Source of the DNA: Paenibacillaceae bacterium
GTDB lineage: Bacteria > Bacillota > Clostridia > Lachnospirales > Lachnospiraceae
DNA length: 64,000 nucleotides
Reading direction: 5' to 3'
Assembly: GCA_015057715.1 (NCBI GenBank)
Contig: SVDS01000001.1
Location: forward strand, 62,001-126,000
Position numbers and translations under genes: made by a program. The notes beneath the pieces were generated by a model. It ran no database searches. It saw only the letters and a program-made list of their open reading frames with translations, and had not been told where the DNA came from. Below, one piece after another: positions 27,280 to 35,682 of the stretch (position 1 is the first letter of the stretch; the number at the start of each line of letters is the position of its first letter).

Positions 27280-27411
27280 TTAATGCCTGCACTCTCCACA
27301 GCGGTGAAAAAAAAACACCCGCTGTTTCGCAGGTGGGTTGAATGTGAGACGGTTAGGTTTTCTATCAGGCAGTGCTTTTATCTTCTGCCTGATCGGATAC
27401 TTTTTCTTCAT
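27280..27411 (-). CDS. Small basic protein with C-terminal CGEC motif
   Basis: A 43-residue frame starting MKKKYPIRQKIKALPDRKP has a near-perfect AGGAGG seven bases before the ATG at 27411. It fills the gap between the relaxase stop and the TOPRIM gene start. It ends FFFHRCGECRH, a CX2C pair flanked by histidines as in half of a zinc knuckle. I know no family for it. The ribosome site and the position are the evidence that it is a gene. Confidence 0.6.
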   Translation of the reverse strand: MKKKYPIRQKIKALPDRKPNRLTFNPPAKQRVFFFHRCGECRH

Positions 27412-27427
27412 GGGCGTCCTCCTTTTG

Positions 27428-30214
27428 CTAATATGTCGTGAGTCTCTGTTCGTGATCGTCTCGGGCGTGCCCCTGAGCAATCTTTTTCTCCCTGATTTTC
27501 CGGCGCAGCTTGCTTTCCACCTGTATACCCGGTCCGCCTGGGAGCTTTCGTTCTTCCTCTCGGAATAACTGGCTTAAATGGTGCAAAAGCCTTGTTGCGG
27601 TAAGAAACAGGGAAGGGTCACGGAAGGAATCCAGATGGTCAAGGAAAAACTGTGCATAGATATTACCTTGCTCAGCTGAACGGGTCAGCCATTGGATGGC
27701 TACTTCCCGGTCGCAGGGTACTTCCTTGCCCAGTAAATATAGTTTACCAAGGACGTATTGTGCGTACTGGTTTCCCTGCCCGGCAGATGCATTCAGCCAT
27801 TTGACTGCATCCTCCACATTTTTGTGGACATGTTCACCAAGCAAGTAGAGCTTACCAAGCTGATACTGAGCGAATGAATTATTCTGTTCTGCTGCTTTCC
27901 TGAACAGATTTACTGCCTTAAAAATATCCATGGGTACATCTTCTCCGTCAAGATACAGCTTACCAAGGGCATATGCGGCATAGGAATTATCCTGTTCGGC
28001 GGAAAGGGTAAATAAAGAGATTGCTTTCTGTGTATCCTTTTCTACATGGTTTCCGTCCCGGAAGAGCTTGCCAAGGACGTACTGCGCCAAATCATTGCCG
28101 CCTACCGAGGCCTTGATCAGCCACTCAATTGCCAGCACTGTATTGGTATGTCCATTGTTTTCATCCAGATAGAGCTTTCCGAGCATGTACTGAGCGTGAA
28201 CATTTCCAAGCCGAGCCGATTTTTCAAAGTAACCAATAGCGTCCTCTATATTCTTCTCCGTTCCAGTTCCGGTATAGAGCATCTGCCCCAGGCGGTACTG
28301 GAGCTTATCATCGTGGCTCTGTTCCTCCAGAATTTTAAATCCATAAAAGGCTTCTTCAAAGTACAGCTCTGAGCTTTCTGCGTTCCTTTCGGTTCCAATA
28401 CCATCACGGTACATTTTAGCCAGCTCATAGCTTGCATAGGGAACATGTTGTGCTGCTGCCTGGCAATATAAATCAAAAGATTTCTGAAAGTCCTGCTCAA
28501 CACCCTGCCCACGGTAATACTGACCGGCAAGGGAATACTGGGCATACTTGTGATTCTTAGATACGGCTGTGTCAAACCAGCCGACCGCTTTCTCGTAGTC
28601 CTGAACCGTACCAAGTCCTACAGCATGCATTTTACCAATCCGGTACTCTATGTACCGGTTTTCTTTTTCTGCTTCGATATACATAAATGCCGAAAGAGCC
28701 TTATGATACCATTCAAACGCGGCTTCACCATCTATCTCGACACCCAGCCCGTCCGTATACATTCGTCCAAGATCATGCATGGCAAGGGCGTTTCCGGCCT
28801 CAGCTTCCTCCTGGAACAGGTGCAGTGCTTGCTCAAAATCTGGTTCCGTTATGTCGCTGCCGTATAGGAAGGTGCGAGCTTTCTTATACCGGTCATTCCA
28901 GGCAATGTGCGTTTTTCCCGGCTCCGGTTCTCCAGTACCAGCCAGAAAGCTTCTATCCGGAGGATCGGAAAAGCTGTCATCGTAATCCTCTGCCATTAAT
29001 ACCGGTTCCCATATTGCTGCTGGCTCCTCCGGGATCTCTCCCGCAAAACTTTCTTCTTGGAATGCAGGCTCAGCGTTTTCATCCCCTTCAAAAGTAAAGT
29101 TCATATTTCCAAGGTTTACAGCCTCGTCAATTACTACATTTTTAATATGCTTAAACTCTTTCTGCTGGGATAGAGGGAGCGGTTCAGGCAGCTTGTCCTT
29201 GTAAGTATGCAGAACCTCATTTCGCATCTCATACCAATATGCATAGGCTTCTGCGACACGGTCATCTTTTGCCAGCTCATCTACAATCTGATTTACCAGC
29301 TCTTTAAGCGATACCGGCAGATAGCCATATTTCTTTCTTTTAGTTGTCTGTTTTAGACGTTCCGCCAATCTTGACATATATTCTCCAATCACTGGATTGT
29401 CACAGGTTCCTGTCTGCATTCGATTCAATAGCTCCCTAAGGATATTCCGGCTCTCTTTTGTCAGTGCGTTTCGCCGGGTGGTTTGCTCTGAGTAAATCTG
29501 AAATAAGTCCTGCTGAAAAATTTCTCTTGCCAAGCTGCTCCGCATTTTTTCTATAGCCTGCTTTGTAACATATCCCTCACGTGGATTAACAGAGTAAATG
29601 ATCATATGGCAGTGTGGATGATGGCTTTCGTTATGAAAAGCTGCATACCATCTCAGGTTTTCCGGTGCGATTTTCATCTGTTCTGCAAAAACATTTCGCT
29701 GCTGACGTATGAGCGCAATCCAGGCAGATGCATTATCATAACCAAGCCGGGCGGCATCCTCCCGGCGCATGGATATGATAGGTGTCCATATATTTCCGGT
29801 ATGTTTAGCAACAGTTTCGGCTACCTGAGATAGAATCAACGGCTGATCCTCATCGGTAAATAATCCGTGGCTGCTTAGTTTTTCAACACGAGGGCGGGTG
29901 GCAATGTAATTGACATAGACCTCCTGGTGCGACAATTGATCCAGATTATGATCTATGGCGGCGGTAAGGAATTCAGAGGCATTTTCAAGTGTCGGCTTAT
30001 TTTTATAGTCTTCATATTCAAATAGGCTTTGGGTATCAGGGAACTGTCTGAGAATATCGTTAATACGCTCGGTCTGTTTAGGTGTAGCAGGCTGGTTTTT
30101 CCGGTAAAACGGGAGCTTTTCAACACCCTCCCGTGTCCCTATGTACCCGACCAGGTTCTTTACATGCTCCGGGTCGTTTTTTATATAACCGCATTTAAAG
30201 ATAATCCGCGGCAT
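27428..30214 (-). CDS. MobL/MobP3-like relaxase with C-terminal Sel1 repeats
   Basis: 928 residues. The first about 300 are the relaxase: IIFKCGYIKNDPEH at the start, and the histidine triad HNESHHPHCHMIIYSVN (HHPHCH at 198-203) that holds the metal for nicking. A Tyr for strand attack is likely in the N-terminal VGYIGTREG or nearby, but I cannot be sure which. After an acidic linker (about residues 345-420), residues about 445-880 are ten or so Sel1/TPR-like repeats of the form AQYxLGKLYLxG. The enzyme should nick oriT and lead the DNA out through VirD4. Clostridial relaxases with Sel1 tails are known, but the number here is large. The RHH accessory gene is 2 bp upstream. Confidence 0.9.
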   Translation of the reverse strand: MPRIIFKCGYIKNDPEHVKNLVGYIGTREGVEKLPFYRKNQPATPKQTERINDILRQFPDTQSLFEYEDYKNKPTLENASEFLTAAIDHNLDQLSHQEVYVNYIATRPRVEKLSSHGLFTDEDQPLILSQVAETVAKHTGNIWTPIISMRREDAARLGYDNASAWIALIRQQRNVFAEQMKIAPENLRWYAAFHNESHHPHCHMIIYSVNPREGYVTKQAIEKMRSSLAREIFQQDLFQIYSEQTTRRNALTKESRNILRELLNRMQTGTCDNPVIGEYMSRLAERLKQTTKRKKYGYLPVSLKELVNQIVDELAKDDRVAEAYAYWYEMRNEVLHTYKDKLPEPLPLSQQKEFKHIKNVVIDEAVNLGNMNFTFEGDENAEPAFQEESFAGEIPEEPAAIWEPVLMAEDYDDSFSDPPDRSFLAGTGEPEPGKTHIAWNDRYKKARTFLYGSDITEPDFEQALHLFQEEAEAGNALAMHDLGRMYTDGLGVEIDGEAAFEWYHKALSAFMYIEAEKENRYIEYRIGKMHAVGLGTVQDYEKAVGWFDTAVSKNHKYAQYSLAGQYYRGQGVEQDFQKSFDLYCQAAAQHVPYASYELAKMYRDGIGTERNAESSELYFEEAFYGFKILEEQSHDDKLQYRLGQMLYTGTGTEKNIEDAIGYFEKSARLGNVHAQYMLGKLYLDENNGHTNTVLAIEWLIKASVGGNDLAQYVLGKLFRDGNHVEKDTQKAISLFTLSAEQDNSYAAYALGKLYLDGEDVPMDIFKAVNLFRKAAEQNNSFAQYQLGKLYLLGEHVHKNVEDAVKWLNASAGQGNQYAQYVLGKLYLLGKEVPCDREVAIQWLTRSAEQGNIYAQFFLDHLDSFRDPSLFLTATRLLHHLSQLFREEERKLPGGPGIQVESKLRRKIREKKIAQGHARDDHEQRLTTY

Positions 30215-30216
30215 GG

Positions 30217-30624
30217 TTAATCACCCTTCTGGAATTTTACAACATCCTCGAAAGTCACGGAACCGACGGATTTTTTCACATCATTCACACATTTGCCCCG
30301 AAGCCTGCGCAGAGTATTTTCATCCACATCTGCAGTGGTGGCAAGGATATTCATCATCATTGACATTTCGACCGACAGCTTGAACATCAGTCTAGCCATG
30401 CGCTTTTCTGATGAGCTGACAATTCCCGACATGGCGGAGGTGATAGAGGTCGGCAGATACTTCATACCGTCCTCTGCAGAAATATAACCCCTGTAAAAAC
30501 GGATTGCATTTTCTATAAATTCACTTCGGCTTTTACAGTTATCTTTTTGTATAATTGCATCCAGCCCTTCTAAGGTGCTTGGATAGAGCCAGAGCGGGAT
30601 GCGTGTTTTGATTTCTTCACTCAT
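30217..30624 (-). CDS. Ribbon-helix-helix mobilisation accessory protein
   Basis: 135 residues from ATG 30624 (MSEEIKTRIPLWLYPSTLEGLD), with AAGGAG seven bases upstream. The N-terminal TRIPLWLYPSTLEGLDAIIQKDNCKSRSEFIENAIRFY is a ribbon-helix-helix DNA-binding fold; the C-terminal half is helical. Its gene lies directly between the hairpin cluster and the relaxase gene, the usual place for the protein that binds oriT and recruits the relaxase. Confidence 0.82.
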   Translation of the reverse strand: MSEEIKTRIPLWLYPSTLEGLDAIIQKDNCKSRSEFIENAIRFYRGYISAEDGMKYLPTSITSAMSGIVSSSEKRMARLMFKLSVEMSMMMNILATTADVDENTLRRLRGKCVNDVKKSVGSVTFEDVVKFQKGD

Positions 30625-31064
30625 GATTGGTCTCCTTGTCTTAAAAATTCCCGGAACCACCTGACAGGTGTACCCCGGGAAACCCTTTGTTTTCTAAGCT
30701 ATGCTGCAGATTTTAGAAGGTTTTGACCACCTAAGAGGTGACCACACTCCCATTTAGGTGCACCTTAAAAATGCCCACGACCCGCGTTGCGGGGCGATGT
30801 TTAGCGGCAGGTGGCGCAAAGCGACCACCTGCCTTTAACCAGCATCATTTTCTCCCCCATGGATCACCCTAGTTTTGGCAGCTCTTACCACTGTCCGTAT
30901 TTTGGTGTTAACGGCGGCAACAGGGGCTTTTACTGACTTATGGCGCAACACTCTGCTCCTGATAGAAAAAGGCGTCACAGGGGCATACAGGCGGCAACAG
31001 GGGGAGAATCTTTCCTCTATGTTGTTACATACTTTACTCAGTACCTAAAATATAATTTTTATCA
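30625..31064. other. Non-coding hairpin-rich region, oriT candidate
   Basis: This 440-bp gap lies upstream of the relaxosome genes. It holds four pairings of the same AGGTG/CACCT motif (30658-30670, 30728-30740, 30756-30765 and 30806-30833) plus a CCCGC/GCGGG dyad at 30781-30793. The 30806-30833 hairpin has 9-bp arms GGCAGGTGG / CCACCTGCC with a CGCAAAGCG inner stem. Beyond 30840 the text is less structured, with repeated GGCGGCAACAGGGG (30912-30926 and 30990-31003). No plausible gene was found. Confidence 0.6.
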
Positions 31065-32006
31065 TTACATCTCCAGATGCATACCCTGCTGCATTTCTCC
31101 GTCAGATACCATTGATATACTACCTGTTTCCGCATCATACCGATAAACTTCATTAGAAAGACGTTCTTCCTCATCAACCTGGCTTTGATTAATATCACAT
31201 ACAATATCCTTTAAATCCTCAATTCCTCTTTCCTTTTCTTCACGAATCACAACCAACTCATGGATCGATGAGGGAAGAATCAGATAGTTTCCGCCAAGCT
31301 CCTTTGAAACTGCTTCTAATACATCCGGGCAGAACAGATAAGAAGCTCCCTGCCACTTTTTGCTATTACTCAATACAAACATAAAGCTGTTTTCCATGCT
31401 GAGCTGACTCTCCTCTACGGGAGATCCCATTATATCCGCAATTACATAGTCCATGCTATGGAACTCATATGGCATAAGCTGCTTCATACTTTTTTCAGCC
31501 TGTTCATGCAGCATCTCTGAATCAATATTCCAGTACTTTAAATGATCATTATTGACTAGGACCGTACCAAAAACGCCTCCATCCTCATCAATTAAATAGC
31601 GGTATACAACAGCCAGATCCTCTACCATCTGGTGGGGGACATTGGACAGCAGTTCTCGATTCTTATCAGCATTTATCGCACACATAAACAGGCTGTCTTT
31701 CCAATTTTCGTAGTCAAACTTATGTATGCCAAACTTCGGTGCTGCTTCCACTGACTCCAGGTATTTTTCTGCAAGATTCTTTAGGATTTCCTCCATACTG
31801 ACACCCATGCTGTAAGATTGGTAGGCATTATCTAAGTACATCTGCGGAGTAATATCACTTCCAGGTATCCGTATACTCATTCCATATAACTGAATGCCAT
31901 TATTTTTTAGCTGCTGTCGAACCGATACCTCTGCATTTTTCCATTCCTCAGGCAAATATTCCTTGATATGCCGTTCTATTTCTTCCATAAATTCTTTATA
32001 TTCCAT
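31065..32006 (-). CDS. DUF5688-family protein
   Basis: About 313 residues from ATG 32006 (MEYKEFMEEIERHIKEYLPEEW), which has AGGAGG nine bases upstream. The start, VRQQLKNNGIQLYGMSIRIPG and PQMYLDNAYQSYSMGVSMEEIL are the recognisable DUF5688 segments, followed by VLVNNDHLKYWNID and the SYLFCPDVLEAVSKELGGNYLILPSSIHELVVI block. This family is common in Lachnospiraceae conjugative elements and has no known role. It is acidic, has no membrane segment and should be cytoplasmic. It is the last gene upstream of the oriT candidate. Confidence 0.75.
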   Translation of the reverse strand: MEYKEFMEEIERHIKEYLPEEWKNAEVSVRQQLKNNGIQLYGMSIRIPGSDITPQMYLDNAYQSYSMGVSMEEILKNLAEKYLESVEAAPKFGIHKFDYENWKDSLFMCAINADKNRELLSNVPHQMVEDLAVVYRYLIDEDGGVFGTVLVNNDHLKYWNIDSEMLHEQAEKSMKQLMPYEFHSMDYVIADIMGSPVEESQLSMENSFMFVLSNSKKWQGASYLFCPDVLEAVSKELGGNYLILPSSIHELVVIREEKERGIEDLKDIVCDINQSQVDEEERLSNEVYRYDAETGSISMVSDGEMQQGMHLEM

Positions 32007-32098
32007 TGCGCAAATCCTCCTGTTTTTGTAGTTTTTACTTTTCATAGCTTTGATAGTTCTGACCACTTTCAATATTTTAGAGATTAAAGCGTAACTTC

Positions 32099-32272
32099 CT
32101 ATATGCTACCCGTTGATTCGATACGTCCCCGAACCTCTGCAGGAACATTCTTTTCATAGAGAGCCTGAAGCACAGCCTCCAGCTCAGCCTTCAGTTCTGT
32201 ATCATTGCGATACTGTCGCAGGGTTTTCAGTTTCTCCAGTTCGTAATAGATAGGGATTAGCGTTGTTTTCAT
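32099..32272 (-). CDS. Small DUF6103-like protein (short paralogue)
   Basis: 57 residues from ATG 32272 with TGGAGG about ten bases upstream. The C-terminal half, VLQALYEKNVPAEVRGRIES, closely follows the DYLDKTYEKAVPAQVREYVES segment of the 33587-33946 protein, so the two are likely paralogues flanking the parM-parR pair. Function unknown. Confidence 0.6.
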   Translation of the reverse strand: MKTTLIPIYYELEKLKTLRQYRNDTELKAELEAVLQALYEKNVPAEVRGRIESTGSI

Positions 32273-32383
32273 AATTAAAACCTCCATTTTGAGTGAGCCA
32301 AGTTGGTGCATACATCTTAAATAACTGACTATAAATTTGAGCCAAGTTGGTGCAACCTTTCTTCTGCGCTAAACATCAGGGTG

Positions 32384-32668
32384 CTAGAAATCTTCAAGTG
32401 CATGTATCAGACTGCCGGGAAGCTCCTCCAGCTGTGCTGCCACAGCCTGCTCCTCTTGTGGAGGAGTAACTCTCAATGAGAGCTGATTTATTTCCTCTCG
32501 AACAGCCTGCCGAACAATTTGTTCCATATGACTGTTTTGTTCAGCGGATAGAATACTGGATACCACAAATTCGGTTCGATGACGGCTGGCCTGCTGCGTA
32601 AACAGCCGCTCGGCTTCCTGGTGTCTGGGATCGTCCATATCAAAAGACAGATAGTATCGTTTTCGCAT
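32384..32668 (-). CDS. Probable ParR-like partner of ParM
   Basis: 94 residues from the ATG at 32668, eight bases past the parM stop. It begins RKRYYLSFDMDDPRHQEAERLF, a strand-helix-helix pattern as in ribbon-helix-helix proteins, and has an acidic C-terminus (QLEELPGSLIHALEDF). The position right after parM, the small size and the fold pattern fit a ParR adaptor that binds parC and the filament end. I see no direct sequence match, so this is inference from context. Confidence 0.55.
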   Translation of the reverse strand: MRKRYYLSFDMDDPRHQEAERLFTQQASRHRTEFVVSSILSAEQNSHMEQIVRQAVREEINQLSLRVTPPQEEQAVAAQLEELPGSLIHALEDF

Positions 32669-32672
32669 AGTC

Positions 32673-33551
32673 TTATCCCAGCAGGAGCTTGTACCCGTCC
32701 GCATTGGCAAACCGGTTCAGCACAGCAACAATATTAATCTCATTTCTTCGCAGCCGGGATTCCAGCAGCTCTGCTCCGCCACCTGCAAACACAGTAGGGA
32801 GCCTTAAATCCAAGCCCCGTTCCCGCAGAGCGTTCAGCAGTTCCTTGCAGTAGGCAAACACTTCATACTCCACTGTTTCTTCAATTTTCTTACGATCAGT
32901 GTGTTGAATTTTCCCTCGGATTGCGTCAGTGATCAAAGCATCCGAAAGCAGAATGCCACTTTTCTGCAGAACGTCCTGAATGCGGCTATAGAGGATGATC
33001 GTTCCCAACCGCAGACTAACACAGCTTGCACGCTCCAGCTTGAAATTATGGACTGTGAGAACATCCACCGTATAACCGCCGATGTCAACGAGGGTAATGC
33101 TTCTGTATTCCTGCAAACGAGGATAATACCGGCACAGTGCAGCATGTCCCTGAGCGAACACTTTACAGTCAGAAATACGACATCGGTATGCTGTACCTTC
33201 GAACTCAAAGGACACATTTTGTAGAAAATACCGCCGAAACGCTTCTTTTTGTGTACCATAGCTGTCGATGGGAAGCCCCACACCAAGCATGATATCTGTA
33301 TCCGTTACACCATCACGTTTCATAGCTTCGGCAATGACTGGCAGGGTGAGAATAAAAGTATCCTGCTCCATTGTCTTATCCTGCTGAAAACGCAGGCGCC
33401 GCTCTCCGATGGCGTAATAGCTGCCTTCATAGAACAGCTGAAGCTCCGGTGTTAAAAACTCCCGGTCACTTGCAGTAAAACCGGAAGCATAAAGCATCCC
33501 TTCTGAGGATTTTGTATTATAGTTTCCATTGTCTATTCCAAGCTTGATCAT
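32673..33551 (-). CDS. parM: ParM/StbA-type actin-like segregation protein
   Basis: 292 residues. The actin-fold phosphate-1 loop is LGIDNGNYNTKSSEG at the N-terminus, the phosphate-2 loop is ITLVDIGGYTVDVLTV in the middle, and the adenosine loop is VFAGGGAELLE near the C-terminus. ParM proteins polymerise with ATP and push plasmid copies apart. Carrying one on an integrative element suggests that the circular form is replicated and partitioned. AGGAGG precedes the ATG. It lies between DUF6103 and the ParR-like gene. Confidence 0.88.
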   Translation of the reverse strand: MIKLGIDNGNYNTKSSEGMLYASGFTASDREFLTPELQLFYEGSYYAIGERRLRFQQDKTMEQDTFILTLPVIAEAMKRDGVTDTDIMLGVGLPIDSYGTQKEAFRRYFLQNVSFEFEGTAYRCRISDCKVFAQGHAALCRYYPRLQEYRSITLVDIGGYTVDVLTVHNFKLERASCVSLRLGTIILYSRIQDVLQKSGILLSDALITDAIRGKIQHTDRKKIEETVEYEVFAYCKELLNALRERGLDLRLPTVFAGGGAELLESRLRRNEINIVAVLNRFANADGYKLLLG

Positions 33552-33586
33552 GGCTAGAACCTCCTTTTCTTTTTCTGCGGTTACAG

Positions 33587-33946
33587 TTACATCCCCATAG
33601 TCATACCCGGCGTTTCCTCCTGAGAATCCTCTGATGGTGTTTCGGATGGCACGTGTTCTGTCTGTGTCTCTGCAGCGGCCTGCTCCCTCTGGCGGCGATT
33701 CTGACGGGCAGGTCGTTCTGGTCGTTCTCTTGCAGAGGATGTATCCTGGCCTTCCTGCGGCGCAGACACCTGCTCCATGCGGCTCTCCACATATTCCCGC
33801 ACTTGCGCAGGAACTGCTTTTTCATAGGTTTTGTCCAGATAATCCTTCAGCTCCTGTTCAATGGTAAGCTCCTTTTTGTCCATGAAAAAACAGAGTGCTT
33901 CCAGTTTTTCCGACGGAAAAGATACCTTTAGTTCTGACATGCTCAT
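33587..33946 (-). CDS. DUF6103-like protein
   Basis: 119 residues from ATG 33946, with AAAGGAGG seven bases upstream. The N-terminal 60 residues are helical (LKVSFPSEKLEALCFFMDKKELTIEQELKDYLDKTYEKAVPAQVREYVESR); the C-terminal half is low-complexity, rich in Arg, Gln and Glu, and ends TPGMTMGM. It resembles DUF6103 proteins found in clostridial conjugative elements. The PGMTMGM-type tail recurs in the amidoligase (SPGLTMSM). Confidence 0.65.
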   Translation of the reverse strand: MSMSELKVSFPSEKLEALCFFMDKKELTIEQELKDYLDKTYEKAVPAQVREYVESRMEQVSAPQEGQDTSSARERPERPARQNRRQREQAAAETQTEHVPSETPSEDSQEETPGMTMGM

Positions 33947-33994
33947 TGCTTTTCCTCCTTTAATATTTAATTTTATTTCCGGCAATCACGGCCT

Positions 33995-35098
33995 TTACTG
34001 TGCCGTATTTTTCGCATAAGGTCTTGCATACAGCACCTGTTTGTCTGCATCAAACAGGTCACGGTACACAACCCGTCCTCTGGAAGATGAGGCGTCCACT
34101 ACCTTGCCATTGCCGGCATAAATGCCCACATGAGTAATATTGAGATAACGTCCGTTTACTTTGTGGCTCCAGAACACAAGATCACCTGGAGCAAGATCGG
34201 CTTTCGAAACGGTCAGACCATTGTTGACACAATATTTTCCCTGCTCGGCGGCGGTACCGGGAAGATTTACCCGAAGCTGACGGTATATCCACTGTACGAG
34301 ATAACTACAGTCGGTATAACCTGCCTGACCGCGAAGCTCCTGTGAGTAGGGATCTCCCAGACGGGACAGTGCAAGCTGAACAGCCTGAGAACCAGTTTCT
34401 CCTGCTGCCAGATCAGTGGTCGGATTGACAAACTGTTCCGGCAGCCAATCCGACCACTGATCAAATCGGTCTCCTTCGCCTGTTGCGCCGGTTCCATACA
34501 AGGCCCGGTAATAAATTTCTGAGGCATTTGCCTGATTTTCGTACGAAATCCTGCGCCCGAGTGTACTTTCTAAATTTCTATAAATTACTGGAAGGGAAGT
34601 AAGCGGCACCGCTGCGGTATAGGTCTCCTCATGCTCCATTCCATCCTCATCCGACCATGTACGAGAGCGTTCCTCATAGCGAACGAAGCAGTCAGTAAAT
34701 GACTGATAATCAATCCCTCGCAAGGATTCAGCGCCGAAATACAGAGAATAAAAAATAGCCTTAACCTGTACAGAGTCAAGACTTCCCTCCTCAATCATCA
34801 ATGTAATTTCAGCAATTATCACATCCAGCTTTGAAAAACTTTTACGCATGTCCTCAATATATTCTCGATAATCCTCCGGTACCTGACCTGAAATAACTCC
34901 GTCATGAAAGGATAGCTGAACAGCGGCGTTGTTATGGTTCGCAGTTCCAGACAAAAGACTGGAAATCATGACAATAATCAGGATAAAAGGTGTTAAAATC
35001 GCGGCAATGAGAACACCCACCGCCTTCCAGGTCCGTTTATCTGCAGCTGCCATAATTGCCGCCTTTACCGCCAGGGTAATCGTTACGGGATCAGCCAT
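33995..35098 (-). CDS. NlpC/P60 cell-wall hydrolase of the transfer system
   Basis: 367 residues with a single membrane helix near residues 27-49 (VGVLIAAILTPFILIIVMISSLL), an extracellular helical region, and a C-terminal NlpC/P60 peptidase domain. The nucleophile Cys is in YTDCSYLVQWIYRQL (about residue 264) and the His in ITHVGIYAGNGKVVDAS (about residue 322). Such enzymes cut the stem peptide of peptidoglycan and open the wall for the mating channel (VirB1-like role). AAGGAGG precedes the ATG. It neighbours an amidoligase and a gamma-glutamylcyclotransferase, which also act on amide bonds. Confidence 0.9.
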   Translation of the reverse strand: MADPVTITLAVKAAIMAAADKRTWKAVGVLIAAILTPFILIIVMISSLLSGTANHNNAAVQLSFHDGVISGQVPEDYREYIEDMRKSFSKLDVIIAEITLMIEEGSLDSVQVKAIFYSLYFGAESLRGIDYQSFTDCFVRYEERSRTWSDEDGMEHEETYTAAVPLTSLPVIYRNLESTLGRRISYENQANASEIYYRALYGTGATGEGDRFDQWSDWLPEQFVNPTTDLAAGETGSQAVQLALSRLGDPYSQELRGQAGYTDCSYLVQWIYRQLRVNLPGTAAEQGKYCVNNGLTVSKADLAPGDLVFWSHKVNGRYLNITHVGIYAGNGKVVDASSSRGRVVYRDLFDADKQVLYARPYAKNTAQ

Positions 35099-35162
35099 GG
35101 CTGCACCTCCTTTTCGTAAACAAACACACGGATTATCCCAAAAGAGCAGTAAAACTTATATT

Positions 35163-35666
35163 TCACCACCACCTCTGTCCGAACAGATTCCCTTGCTGCG
35201 GCTCGTACTGTTCCTGACTCTGTGCTAACTGGATCGATTTTTCCACTGCCTGTTCCAGAAAGCCCGTATCAAAACCAGCCGAATGATAACCCTCCAAAAT
35301 GGTACTAAGATAATAATCCGAAGGGGCTCCAAACGGACGCCCATCATTCATGATATACACCATGGCTTTTACTGATCTGCCGCTCAACTCCACAGGAAAC
35401 AGCTCCTTTCGGTAAAAATTTGGATATCCTTCATAATGATCAAGAGCAAGCTCGTCCTGGGGTCGAATTTTCCACAAGAGAACCGGAACCCTTGCACCGA
35501 TAAGAGGCTCCACAGTTGCAACAGCACTACTGCGACTCCCCCGGAACAGCATCTCATAATCTTTCATTTCACTAGTGCCTATTACCTCGGCAGTAGGGCA
35601 CCGATAAGCCATTTGAGTAAGGTTCAAATTACTGCCATAAGCAATATATAAGGTTTCTTTTTTCAT
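35163..35666 (-). CDS. Gamma-glutamylcyclotransferase-family protein (AIG2/GGCT)
   Basis: 167 residues with the GGCT hallmark YGSNLN (residues 10-15) and the catalytic Glu79 in LDHYEGYPNFYRKE, both intact. GGCT enzymes turn gamma-glutamyl amines into 5-oxoproline and a free amine. It lies directly downstream of the amidoligase gene (16-bp gap), so the pair may make and break an amide on a peptide. The C-terminus is Gln-rich. AGGAGG precedes the ATG. Confidence 0.88.
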   Translation of the reverse strand: MKKETLYIAYGSNLNLTQMAYRCPTAEVIGTSEMKDYEMLFRGSRSSAVATVEPLIGARVPVLLWKIRPQDELALDHYEGYPNFYRKELFPVELSGRSVKAMVYIMNDGRPFGAPSDYYLSTILEGYHSAGFDTGFLEQAVEKSIQLAQSQEQYEPQQGNLFGQRWW

Positions 35667-35682
35667 TTAGGCATTCCTCCTT

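Noticed and set aside
30658..30833. CRISPR array
   Set aside because: The repeated AGGTG/CACCT motif is short and in varied inverted arrangements without equal spacers; no cas genes are present.
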